Shown here piece by piece: positions 7,687 to 15,276 of a stretch of DNA of 46,060 bases. Every line of letters starts with the position of its first letter. Position 1 is the first letter of the stretch. This DNA comes from an uncultured Clostridium sp. GTDB taxonomy: Bacteria > Bacillota > Clostridia > TANB77 > CAG-508. The notes under the pieces were generated by a model. The model had not been told where the DNA came from and did not search any database. It saw nothing but the letters and a program-made list of their open reading frames with translations. The stretch spans positions 1-46,060 of the forward strand of contig CAOJQV010000010.1 of NCBI GenBank assembly GCA_948441945.1, read 5' to 3'. Both the position numbers and the translations under genes were made by a program.

Positions 7687-8685
7687 ATGTTTAAACCTAA
7701 AGCTATTTATTTTGAAAAAGAGATTGAAAACTATGAACTAGGAAAGCAACTATTAGAAAAATATAAAGAAGTTCCAAAAGTAGAAATAGAAAATCACAAT
7801 AATATAGAAGAAATGAGAAAAAAGCAGAACAGCGAATTTATGGATATGAAAAGAAATTTAATAATTGGAACAAGAAAAACACACAAATTTGTAGAAAATC
7901 ACAAAACATCAGACTATTTAGTTCCATATACATCATCTGGATGTACAGCAGCATGCATGTATTGTTATTTAGTTTGCAATTACAATAAATGTGCATATTT
8001 AAGACTATTTGTAAATAGAGAGCAGATGTTAGAAAAAATTATAAAAGTTGCTAACAAATCAGAAAAAGATTTAACATTTGAAATTGGAAGTAATAGCGAC
8101 TTAATTTTAGAAAACACAATAACAGGCAATTTGCCTTGGACCATAGAAAATTTTAAAAATTCGCCAAAAGGTCATCTTACATTTCCAACTAAATTTGATA
8201 TGGTTGATGATATTTTAAGTATAGACCATCAGGGAAAAGTAACTATTAGAATGAGTGTTAACCCAGAAACGATTATAAATAGAGTAGAATTTGGAACATC
8301 TAGACTAAAAGGAAGAATTGAAGCTATAAATAAACTAAAAGAAGCAGGATATAAAATAGGAATATTAATAGCACCAGTAATTATGGTTGAAAATTGGAAG
8401 GAATTATATTTAGAATTAATTAAAGAGTTATCAGAAAGTTTAACAGAAAAAGTAAAGAGAGATGTATTTTTTGAGATTATTTTTATGACATATAGTTTTG
8501 TTCATACAAAAATAAATGAAGAAGCATTTCCAAATGCAATTAATTTGTATGACAAAGAATTAATGACAGGGAGAGGAAAAGGAAAATACATGTATAAAAA
8601 TCAATTAAGAGAAGAAGGAGAGAAGTTTTTAAGAGAACAAATGAAAAGGTACTTTCCCAATAATGAAATAATGTATATAGTGTGA
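7687..8685 (+). CDS. spore photoproduct lyase family radical SAM protein
   Basis: 332 residues from ATG 7687, chosen because GAAGGAG lies at 7671-7677; an in-frame TTG at 7669 overlaps that ribosome site. The radical SAM motif is CTAACMYC (Cys 86, 90, 93), followed by YLVCNYNKCAYLRLFVN, characteristic of the SplB family that reverses UV-induced spore photoproduct in germinating spores. The region where Bacillus SplB has its hydrogen-donating Cys (a Cys-Thr-Ser-Asp context, as I remember it) reads FEIGSNSD (131-138) here, without Cys. It is therefore either a divergent lyase or a related enzyme with another substrate. The stop is inside the terminator stem. Confidence 0.83.
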   Translation: MFKPKAIYFEKEIENYELGKQLLEKYKEVPKVEIENHNNIEEMRKKQNSEFMDMKRNLIIGTRKTHKFVENHKTSDYLVPYTSSGCTAACMYCYLVCNYNKCAYLRLFVNREQMLEKIIKVANKSEKDLTFEIGSNSDLILENTITGNLPWTIENFKNSPKGHLTFPTKFDMVDDILSIDHQGKVTIRMSVNPETIINRVEFGTSRLKGRIEAINKLKEAGYKIGILIAPVIMVENWKELYLELIKELSESLTEKVKRDVFFEIIFMTYSFVHTKINEEAFPNAINLYDKELMTGRGKGKYMYKNQLREEGEKFLREQMKRYFPNNEIMYIV

Positions 8686-8716
8686 CAAAAGGTCGTTCCT
8701 TTTTGCCACACTTTTG
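8679..8716 (+). terminator. terminator with GTCGTTCC loop (hairpin family B)
   Basis: The arms AGTGTGACAAAAGG and CCTTTTTGCCACACT pair around TCGTT and are followed by TTTTG. Nearly the same hairpin occurs at 31047-31086 and 32046-32083. Confidence 0.8.
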
Positions 8717-8750
8717 TTTTTTAAATTATAAATAATTTTTATGTAAAATA

Positions 8751-8779
8751 TTGAAATTAAAAAGCGAATATAGTATTAT
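8751..8779 (+). promoter_or_regulatory. promoter of the dCMP deaminase gene
   Basis: TTGAAA at 8751-8756, a 17-bp spacer and TATTAT at 8774-8779, 27 bp before the start codon. Confidence 0.55.
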
Positions 8780-8806
8780 ATAAAAAAAGAAAGGGAGGCA
8801 TGAATT

Positions 8807-9319
8807 ATGGAACAAGACTTGAACAAAAAAAGAGAAAATTATATTAGTTGGGAAGAGTATTTTATGTCTATAGCAAAACTTTCAGCGATGAGAAGTAAAG
8901 ACCCATCAACACAAGTAGGAGCATGTATAGTAAGTAATGATAATAGAATATTATCAATTGGGTACAATGGAGCTCCAAATGGATTTAGTGATGATAAATT
9001 CCCTTGGGCAAGAAAAGCAGAAAATAACCTAGACACAAAATATCCTTATGTATGTCATGCAGAATTAAATGCAATTTTAAATTATAGAGGAAGTAAAAAA
9101 GACTTAGAAGATGCAAAATTATATGTAGATTTATTCCCATGTAATGAATGTGCAAAAATAGTTATTCAATCAGGGATTAAAGAAATTATATATTTATCAG
9201 ATAAATATGCTACATCAGAAAACAATATTGCTTCTAGGAGATTATTTGATAGTTGTGGTGTTACTTATAGAAAGATGGTAACTGATGGAAAGAAAATAGA
9301 GATTAATTTAGAAAGTTAA
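8807..9319 (+). CDS. dCMP deaminase (ComEB-like)
   Basis: 170 residues of the zinc-dependent cytidine/deoxycytidylate deaminase family. HAELNAIL (His 84, catalytic Glu 86) and PCNECAK (Cys 112, Cys 115) provide the zinc site. The N-terminal [15 protein letters not shown] and [11 protein letters not shown] segments are those of the dCMP deaminase/ComEB branch. It makes dUMP from dCMP, the substrate of ThyX encoded 3.3 kb upstream. The ribosome site GGGAGG (8793-8798) decides for ATG 8807; the ATG at 8800 is out of frame. Single gene between its own promoter and a shared terminator. Confidence 0.92.
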   Translation: MEQDLNKKRENYISWEEYFMSIAKLSAMRSKDPSTQVGACIVSNDNRILSIGYNGAPNGFSDDKFPWARKAENNLDTKYPYVCHAELNAILNYRGSKKDLEDAKLYVDLFPCNECAKIVIQSGIKEIIYLSDKYATSENNIASRRLFDSCGVTYRKMVTDGKKIEINLES

Positions 9320-9326
9320 ATTAAAG

Positions 9327-9355
9327 AAAAGGGATTAAGACTCATAATCCCTTTT
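9327..9355. terminator. bidirectional terminator (hairpin family C, short form)
   Basis: An 11-bp perfect stem (9327-9337 with 9345-9355) around a 7-base loop, with A-runs on the left and T-runs on the right. It serves the deaminase gene on + and mutS2 on -. Its GGGATTA/TAATCCC core matches the hairpins at 33125, 33966 and 43436. Confidence 0.8.
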
Positions 9356-11707
9356 TTATTGTAATTCTACTATAGTAACTCCTAATTCTCCTTCGCCAAA
9401 GCTACCTATACGAAAAGACTGCACATGAGAATTAGTCTTTAAAAATTTATGAATTCCCTCACGAAGTTTGCCAGTTCCTTTACCATGGACAATTCTTACT
9501 GATTGTAATTTTGCTAAAGAAGTGTCATCTAAAAATTTATCAATTACCCAAATTGCTTCATCAACATTCATTCCAATTACATTTATTTCTGATTTTACTG
9601 ATTTTGATTTAGAAATTGAATTATAAGAAGCAGTAGAGTTTTTACCAGTATTTGATTTTTTAATTTTCTCTAAATACTGAATTGGAACATTTATCTTCAT
9701 ACTGCCAATCTGAACTTGTACCTCATTAGACTTAGAAATATTAGATACAATTGTACCATTTTGACCTAAACTAGTTACAAATACTTCAACTCCTGGATGA
9801 ATATCGCTAACACTTATTGCATTTTTAGGCTTTTCTGGTTGTGTTTTAGGTATAGATAAATCCTTAATTTTAGCATTTAGATTATTTCTTAACTTATTTA
9901 ACTCACTACTTGACATAGAAATATCATTCATTTTACTAATTATAGAATTAGCTTCTTCTTTTGCCTCTAATAAAATCTTTCTTGCTTCTTGCTTAGCATT
10001 ATTTATTATATTTTTATTTTGTTCTAATAAATTAGAATTATCTTTTTCTAAAGACTTTCTTAAGTTTGTTACTTTCTCTAATTCATTTGAAATTTCTATT
10101 TTATCTTTTTCAATTTTTGATTTATTATCATAAATATTTTTCAAAAGTTCCTCAAAATCAATATCAGTTTTATCTAAATTAGATTGAGCATTATTAATGA
10201 CTTTTTCTGATAATCCAAGCTTTTTACTAATTTCATAAGCATTGCTTTTTCCAGGTACACCAATTAGAAGATTGTAAGTTGGACTTAAGGTGTTTATATC
10301 AAATTCAACAGAGGCATTTTCAAAACTATTATGAACCAATGCATATTTTTTTAATTCTTGATAATGTGTTGTAGCAACTGTTAATGAACCATTAGATTGA
10401 AAATGCTCTAAAATACTAATAGCAAGTGAAGCACCTTCTAAGGGGTCAGTCCCTGAGCCAAGTTCATCAACTAAGATTAAAGAGTTATTAGTAGAGTTTT
10501 CTACGATGTCTACAATATTTTTTATATGAGATGAAAATGTGCTAAGAGATTCAGAAATACTTTGGTCATCTCCTATATCTGCAAATATCTTGTCAAATAC
10601 ATAAATAGAAGTTTTTTCAGAAGCTGGTATATTTAGACCACTACAAGCCATTGCTGTTAATAATCCAATTGTTTTTAAAGTAACAGTTTTTCCGCCAGTA
10701 TTAGGACCAGTTATAACTAAAGTTTGAAAAGATGTGCCTAATTCTAAAGAAATTGGAACAGCCGTAGATTGTTCAAGTAAAGGATGTTTAGCATTTTTTA
10801 AAATAATTTGTTTTTGCTTATTTATTTTGGGAGTAATTCCATTTAGAACTTTAGAGTACTTAGCTTTTGCAAAAATGAAATCTAATTTAGCAATTACATC
10901 AATGTCCTGCTTTATCTCTTCTATGTAAGGGAAAAATAACTTACTCAAATCTTCTAAAATTTTTTCAATCTCAATATTTTCTTGGGCTTTTAAATTTGAA
11001 ATTTCATTATTTAATTCAAAAACTGAGACAGGTTCTATAAAAACTGTAGAGCCAGAGCTTGATATATCATGCACAAATCCCTTTATTTGACTTCTATATT
11101 CTTCCTTTACAGGAATTACATATCTATCATTTCTAATTGTTACTATAATATCTTGAATATATTTAGAATAAGTAGAAGAATGTAGATAAGCATTAAGTTT
11201 TGATTTTATATCTTGTTCTAAGTTTCTTTGTTTTTTTCTGATATTATATAACTCTTTTGATGCTTTATCATCGATTGTACTTTCATCTATAATGCAACTT
11301 GAAACCTTTTCAATAATAGAATTATTTGTATATAATTTAGAAAAAGTATCTTGCAAAATTGAATATTCTTCTTGATTAATATAATCTACTTGGAAATAAT
11401 TTTTTAAATCATTTGAAATCTGCAAGACTCTAGTTACATCTAATATAGATTTAGCTGAAAGGGTACTATGAGATTCTAATATTTTCAGATTAGCTGTATT
11501 ATCTGATAATTCTGTAAGAGGAGGAGTATTACATCTTGCCATAAGATTAACACTTTCTTCTGTTTCCTCTAACATTTCTTCAACTTCGTCTTGACTATTA
11601 GAAGGTAATAGATTAAAACATAAATCTTTTCCCAAAAATGTAATAGCATAATTTGCAAGATTATTTAAAATTTTATTATATTCTAGTTTTTCTAGATAGT
11701 GATTCAT
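9356..11707 (-). CDS. mutS2: endonuclease MutS2
   Basis: 783 residues, matching Bacillus MutS2 in length. Order of parts: N-terminal helical clamp region, ABC-type ATPase with Walker A GPNTGGKT (about residues 332-339) and VDELGSGTDPLEGASLA, a long coiled coil (about 520-620), and a C-terminal Smr domain (about 705-783). MutS2 acts on branched DNA and, in Bacillus, on collided ribosomes. In the Smr domain HGKGTGKLR is intact, but the usual Leu-Asp-Leu-Arg-Gly motif reads INVIGMNVDEA, losing the Asp and Arg. AAAGGAATGG precedes the ATG. It is a single-gene unit convergent with the deaminase gene. Confidence 0.95.
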   Translation of the reverse strand: MNHYLEKLEYNKILNNLANYAITFLGKDLCFNLLPSNSQDEVEEMLEETEESVNLMARCNTPPLTELSDNTANLKILESHSTLSAKSILDVTRVLQISNDLKNYFQVDYINQEEYSILQDTFSKLYTNNSIIEKVSSCIIDESTIDDKASKELYNIRKKQRNLEQDIKSKLNAYLHSSTYSKYIQDIIVTIRNDRYVIPVKEEYRSQIKGFVHDISSSGSTVFIEPVSVFELNNEISNLKAQENIEIEKILEDLSKLFFPYIEEIKQDIDVIAKLDFIFAKAKYSKVLNGITPKINKQKQIILKNAKHPLLEQSTAVPISLELGTSFQTLVITGPNTGGKTVTLKTIGLLTAMACSGLNIPASEKTSIYVFDKIFADIGDDQSISESLSTFSSHIKNIVDIVENSTNNSLILVDELGSGTDPLEGASLAISILEHFQSNGSLTVATTHYQELKKYALVHNSFENASVEFDINTLSPTYNLLIGVPGKSNAYEISKKLGLSEKVINNAQSNLDKTDIDFEELLKNIYDNKSKIEKDKIEISNELEKVTNLRKSLEKDNSNLLEQNKNIINNAKQEARKILLEAKEEANSIISKMNDISMSSSELNKLRNNLNAKIKDLSIPKTQPEKPKNAISVSDIHPGVEVFVTSLGQNGTIVSNISKSNEVQVQIGSMKINVPIQYLEKIKKSNTGKNSTASYNSISKSKSVKSEINVIGMNVDEAIWVIDKFLDDTSLAKLQSVRIVHGKGTGKLREGIHKFLKTNSHVQSFRIGSFGEGELGVTIVELQ

Positions 11708-11817
11708 TTTACCATTCCTTTATTTTGTATATTTTTCACTGTTTTAGTGCATTATAATTATACATAGATTGGAAACATAAGTCAAATCAACTTTAATAGA
11801 AAAATTTCAAAATGGGG

Positions 11818-11847
11818 TTGACAAATAAAGGGAAGATGAGTTAAAAT
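11818..11847 (+). promoter_or_regulatory. tRNA promoter
   Basis: TTGACA at 11818-11823 and TAAAAT at 11842-11847 (18-bp spacer), followed about 30 bp later by the first tRNA. Confidence 0.65.
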
Positions 11848-11880
11848 ATAAAGGTGCCAAGAACAAGCACGGAAACTATG

Positions 11881-11957
11881 GTGGATGTAGCGTAGTTGGT
11901 TAACGCGCCAGTTTGTGGCACTGGAGACCGTGGGTTCGAGTCCCATCTTCCACCCCA
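11881..11957 (+). tRNA. tRNA-His (GTG)
   Basis: A complete cloverleaf: D arm GCG...CGC, anticodon stem CCAGT/ACTGG with loop TTGTGGC (anticodon GTG), and T arm GTGGG-TTCGAGT-CCCAT. The acceptor arms pair with one T-T mismatch, and CCA is encoded at 11955-11957. First gene of a two-tRNA transcript. Confidence 0.95.
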
Positions 11958-11966
11958 TTAATATAT

Positions 11967-12041
11967 TGGACTGTAGCCAAGCGGTAAGGCACCAGACTTT
12001 GACTCTGGCATGCGCTAGTTCGAATCTAGCCAGTCCAGCCA
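11967..12041 (+). tRNA. tRNA-Gln (TTG)
   Basis: Acceptor TGGACTG/CAGTCCA, anticodon stem CCAGA/TCTGG with loop CTTTGAC (anticodon TTG), T arm GCTAG-TTCGAAT-CTAGC, and an encoded CCA. It lies 9 bp after tRNA-His. A second glutamine tRNA, with anticodon CTG, is at 16775. Confidence 0.96.
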
Positions 12042-12042
12042 A

Positions 12043-12072
12043 AAAACGGGATTTTTAGAAATCTCGTTTTTT
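12043..12072 (+). terminator. tRNA operon terminator
   Basis: A 12-bp stem (12043-12054 with 12059-12070, one G-T pair), a TTAG loop and a T-rich tail. Confidence 0.85.
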
Positions 12073-12185
12073 TATTTTTATTTTTTATTATTGTTATTTT
12101 ATCCTTTATTATCAATAGTTTTAAAGGATAAGGTTAAAGAAAATATTTTATTATGCATTTATTATTTCTTATTATTAAAATATAA

Positions 12186-12215
12186 AATTGCATGAAAAAA
12201 TATTTTCATGCAATT
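12186..12215. repeat. 13-bp perfect hairpin in a gene-free stretch
   Basis: 12186-12198 pairs with 12203-12215 around AATA. There is no T-tract on +; the - side is T-rich, but no minus-strand gene ends here. Apart from this hairpin the stretch 12073-12287 is plain AT-rich sequence. Confidence 0.5.
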
Positions 12216-12287
12216 CAGTAAATAAAGGGTTATATTATTTTATTTTAACAAGTGTTTTCTTAATTATATAAATTTAATAAAAAAATA

Positions 12288-12902
12288 ATGAGAAAAATAT
12301 TTGAATTGTTCAAATGGAATTTTGTAGAAAGACTAGTATCAAGAATAGATAACTTTATATTCAATATTTTAGTATCTAGAATAGGAGAAAACGAATATGC
12401 AGTACATGTAATTTTAATACAGATAAGAGATATTGTAGAGTCCTTTATACAAGGATTTGGAGATGGAATTACAATAAGTGTTGGAATTGCGTCTGGTAAA
12501 AAAGATGAATTATATATGAAACAAGTAAGAAAGGTATCTAAAACAATAATTAATATATCGTCTATAATAGTGTCTATAATAACTTGTATAATAGCATTTG
12601 TAATAATGAAAATATCTCTAAATGAAGAAAACTTAAAAGTTATATTCTATCAAGTATTGCCTATATTATTACTAGGAATTTATACTGTAATGAGTGCAAC
12701 ATATTATTATGCAATAATTAGGGGATTAAGAGATTTTAAATTTTTAGCAATAAGAAATTTTGTTAGTTCCCTAATAAAAATAATAGTAGCAACAATTTTA
12801 GCATATACTCCACTAGGAATAATAGGTGTATGGATTTCGTATCTAATATATTGCATATTACAAAAATATATGTCTAAAAGTAGAGCAAATCAATTGATAT
12901 AA
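12288..12902 (+). pseudogene. C-terminal half of a MATE-type transporter (remnant)
   Basis: 204 codons with about six hydrophobic segments. The pattern ENEYAVHVILIQIRDIVESF, then FGDGITISVGIASGKKDE, and a later GVWISYLIYCILQKYM matches the second half of MATE efflux proteins, which normally have 12 membrane segments and about 450 residues. The first half is absent, and there is no ribosome site before ATG 12288 (only AT-rich sequence). I read it as a 5'-deleted remnant. A short functional protein is possible but less likely, since the two halves of MATE proteins form one substrate chamber. Confidence 0.6.
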
Positions 12903-12928
12903 AACAAACTAAAAGGAATATTTCAAGA

Positions 12929-12960
12929 CTAAAATAATATAATATATTAGATTATTTTAG
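12929..12960 (+). promoter_or_regulatory. inverted repeat before the TIGR04086-like gene
   Basis: A 10-bp perfect repeat, CTAAAATAAT/ATTATTTTAG, around ATAATATATTAG. It ends at the GGAGG of the next gene, so a folded transcript would mask the ribosome site. Function unproven. Confidence 0.4.
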
Positions 12961-12971
12961 GAGGAAATAAT

Positions 12972-13349
12972 ATGGGAGATAATATCTTTATAAATCTAGC
13001 AAAAGGCATAGGAATTTCATTAGTTGCAACATTAGTTTTATTAATAGTATTTGCACTTATTTTGACATATACTAATATATCAGAAACAGTAATTAGTCCT
13101 GTGATTATGGTGATTACAGCAATTAGTATATTAATTGGAAGCTCAATTGTAAATATGAAAATCAAAAGAAATGGTTTAGTAAATGGAGGAATCATTGGAG
13201 GTATTTACATATTAACAATTTACTTGATTTCTAGCATTTTAAATTGGAAGTTTTCACTTAATTTACAATCTATTATAATGATTATTTTAGCAATTTCTTT
13301 TGGAATATTAGGAGGAATTATAGGAGTAAACCAAAGAGCAAGTCAATAG
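12972..13349 (+). CDS. TIGR04086-like small membrane protein
   Basis: 125 residues with four hydrophobic segments (roughly 12-34, 40-60, 70-92, 97-118). The Gly-rich NGGIIGGIYI and ILGGIIGV in the last two segments resemble the TIGR04086/YrzE group of Firmicute membrane proteins of unknown function. TAGGAGGAAATAAT precedes ATG 12972. It is a single gene, closed by a strong terminator, between the MATE remnant and the secreted-protein operon. Confidence 0.65.
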   Translation: MGDNIFINLAKGIGISLVATLVLLIVFALILTYTNISETVISPVIMVITAISILIGSSIVNMKIKRNGLVNGGIIGGIYILTIYLISSILNWKFSLNLQSIIMIILAISFGILGGIIGVNQRASQ

Positions 13350-13358
13350 TAAAAACTT

Positions 13359-13410
13359 AGTCTAGCTTTTTGACAACTATTTTAAAAGTGTCAATTTAGC
13401 TAGACTTTTT
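13359..13410 (+). terminator. intrinsic terminator, two-part stem
   Basis: The outer stem AGTCTAGCT/AGCTAGACT (13359-13367 with 13398-13406) encloses a second stem TTGACA/TGTCAA and is followed by TTTTT. Confidence 0.8.
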
Positions 13411-13441
13411 GTATATGTCATAATTTGTCGAAAAGTTTTTA

Positions 13442-13470
13442 TTGACAAATGAGAAAAATGGAATTATAAT
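13442..13470 (+). promoter_or_regulatory. promoter of the secreted-protein operon
   Basis: Full-consensus TTGACA (13442-13447), a 17-bp spacer and TATAAT (13465-13470). TGTCGAA, a Spo0A-box consensus, is at 13426-13432, 9 bp before the -35. The leader to the first gene is about 115 bases and contains a weak hairpin near 13509-13533. Confidence 0.75.
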
Positions 13471-13591
13471 CTAAATACATTTTCATATTTTAATTTTTAA
13501 TTTATTCAAAAAGCAGTTCAAAAGAACTTTGCTTATCAATTATAATCTAAAAAAATCCAAAAAATAAAATTAAATAAAAGGAGGAATGCTA

Positions 13592-14182
13592 TTGAAGAAA
13601 AGAAAGAGAATAGTATTAATAATTATAGCAATTATTGCAGTTATATTATCATTTATTGGAGGAAATGCATTTGCAAAATACATGTCAAAAGTAGAAGGAA
13701 AAGGCAGTGCAGATATTGCAAGTTGGAAATTTAAAGTAAATGAAAATGATGAGAATTTGCAAACAATATCATTAAGTTCCACAATAAATAATGAAACATT
13801 ATCAAATTATAAGATTGCTCCAGGAACAGAAGGAAAATTTCAAATAAATTTAGATGCAACAGGAGCAGAAGTAGGAGTTGATTATCAAATTAGATTTGAA
13901 AATGAAACACAGAAACCTACAAATCTAGTATTTATGTATCAAGGAAATAATTACAGTTCAATAAAAGAACTAGAAGAAAACTTGAAAGGTACTATCAATG
14001 CAAATGAAGAAGAAAAAACGAAAGCGATTGAAGTCAATTGGAAATGGGCTTATGAAACAGGTGAAACATTAGAAGAAATTTCTAGAAATGATGAAATTGA
14101 TACAGAAGAAGTACAAAGCATCAGTAATTACTCTTTTGATATAATCGTTTCAGGAACGCAAGTAGTACCACAAAATTCATAA
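13592..14182 (+). CDS. TasA/camelysin-like secreted protein
   Basis: 196 residues from TTG 13592, chosen because GGAGG at 13580-13584 is 7 bases away; the in-frame ATG at 13586 would be only 1 base from it. A basic start, a hydrophobic segment (about 6-26) and NAFAKYMSKVEGKGSADIA resemble the signal region of SipW-dependent TasA/camelysin-type proteins. The mature part is beta-rich with KIAPGTEGKF and VNWKWAYETG. The protein two genes downstream repeats this pattern (KIAPGTKGEF, IKWYWKFE) and is a clear paralogue. First gene of a four-gene operon. Fibre or matrix function is inferred from the family only. Confidence 0.65.
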   Translation: MKKRKRIVLIIIAIIAVILSFIGGNAFAKYMSKVEGKGSADIASWKFKVNENDENLQTISLSSTINNETLSNYKIAPGTEGKFQINLDATGAEVGVDYQIRFENETQKPTNLVFMYQGNNYSSIKELEENLKGTINANEEEKTKAIEVNWKWAYETGETLEEISRNDEIDTEEVQSISNYSFDIIVSGTQVVPQNS

Positions 14183-14217
14183 AAATGTAAAATATGAAAA
14201 TGTAAAAAGGAGGTTAG

Positions 14218-14721
14218 ATGAAAAAAAGAACAAAGAAAATAACTCAAAAGACAATTATAGCAATATTAATAATATTTATAATCTGTCTATTATTTGTAGG
14301 ATATACTTTTGCAAAAGGAATAGAAAATGTAATAGTAAAATCAAATGGACAAATAGCAGAACCAATATTACTTATTGAAAATGACCCAAGTATAGATATA
14401 ACAGCTAACAATAACGAAGGAATCTATAATTTTGCAATTAAAAACTATAATGAACAAGATAAAATAACAGATATTAAACTCAAATATTATATAGAAATTT
14501 TAGCTAATGTAGATAATTCAGTACAAATAGACTTATTTAACAATGAAGATAAAATTGAATTAAATGATAACAAAACAGATTATATAGAAGTTTCAAATGA
14601 TGAAAAAGAAGAAAAACAATATCAAATAAAAATAAAATACGAAAAAGAAAAATCAGAGTCTGTTTCAGAAATAATGGAAAAAATTCAAGTTAAGGTTCAT
14701 ACAGAACAAGTAAAGGCATAA
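14218..14721 (+). CDS. secreted TasA-like protein, second of operon
   Basis: 167 residues. A Lys/Arg-rich start, a hydrophobic segment (about 13-31) and GYTFAKGIENVIVKSNGQIA form a SipW-like signal region. The mature part IYNFAIKNYNEQDKITDIKL then LKYYIEI recalls the beta-sandwich of camelysin/TasA-type proteins. Acidic and Lys-rich towards the C-terminus. AAAAGGAGG precedes ATG 14218, 36 bp after the previous gene. Role inferred from context; no catalytic motif is visible. Confidence 0.6.
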   Translation: MKKRTKKITQKTIIAILIIFIICLLFVGYTFAKGIENVIVKSNGQIAEPILLIENDPSIDITANNNEGIYNFAIKNYNEQDKITDIKLKYYIEILANVDNSVQIDLFNNEDKIELNDNKTDYIEVSNDEKEEKQYQIKIKYEKEKSESVSEIMEKIQVKVHTEQVKA

Positions 14722-14730
14722 GGTGATTAC

Positions 14731-15264
14731 GTGAAGAAAATTAAAATTTTAAGTCTAATTATAATTCTTTTTATTATAAGTATACTTTTTATAAAAGGTT
14801 TAAAGAAAAGTCAAATTTTTGATGATATTTTATTCTTAAAGTTAGGTTCTAACACTTACCCAGAAAATACAAATATTAATTTAATGGAAACAGCAAATGA
14901 AGATACGTTAATCAAAAAAAAGATTGCACCAGGTACAAAAGGAGAGTTCTCTATTTTATTAAATGCAAAGAAAAATCTCAACTATAAGATAATATTTGAA
15001 GATTTAAATGAAAAGCCATCTAATTTAAAATTTATTGCAATGAATAATCAAAATATGATAATAGAAACAGATACTTTAGAGGAAATGTCAAATTATTTAT
15101 CAGGAAATATTTCAGAAAATGAGCAAATAGAATTTAAAATAAAATGGTATTGGAAATTTGAAAATATAGATGATAAAAATACTACAGATTTCCAAGATAC
15201 AAATGATGGACAAAAAATCAAGCAATATCAATTTAAAGTTTATACAGTTGCACAAGAGAGTTAG
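14731..15264 (+). CDS. secreted protein, paralogue of the first operon gene
   Basis: 177 residues from GTG 14731, 10 bp after the previous stop, with AAGGTGAT upstream. An N-terminal hydrophobic segment (about 5-22) is followed by KIAPGTKGEFSILLN, NYKIIFEDLNEKPSNLKF and IKWYWKFE. These line up with KIAPGTEGKFQINLD, DYQIRFENETQKPTNLVF and VNWKWAYE of the gene at 13592, so the two arose by duplication. The Ala-rich cleavage site seen in the first gene is missing here, so this copy may stay membrane-anchored. Confidence 0.62.
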   Translation: MKKIKILSLIIILFIISILFIKGLKKSQIFDDILFLKLGSNTYPENTNINLMETANEDTLIKKKIAPGTKGEFSILLNAKKNLNYKIIFEDLNEKPSNLKFIAMNNQNMIIETDTLEEMSNYLSGNISENEQIEFKIKWYWKFENIDDKNTTDFQDTNDGQKIKQYQFKVYTVAQES

Positions 15265-15276
15265 GAGGTGGAATAG

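Noticed and set aside
11782-12042. 86-codon minus-strand frame over the tRNAs
   Set aside because: It is a translation of the complement of two tRNA genes, a well-known false gene; the tRNA cloverleaves are complete.
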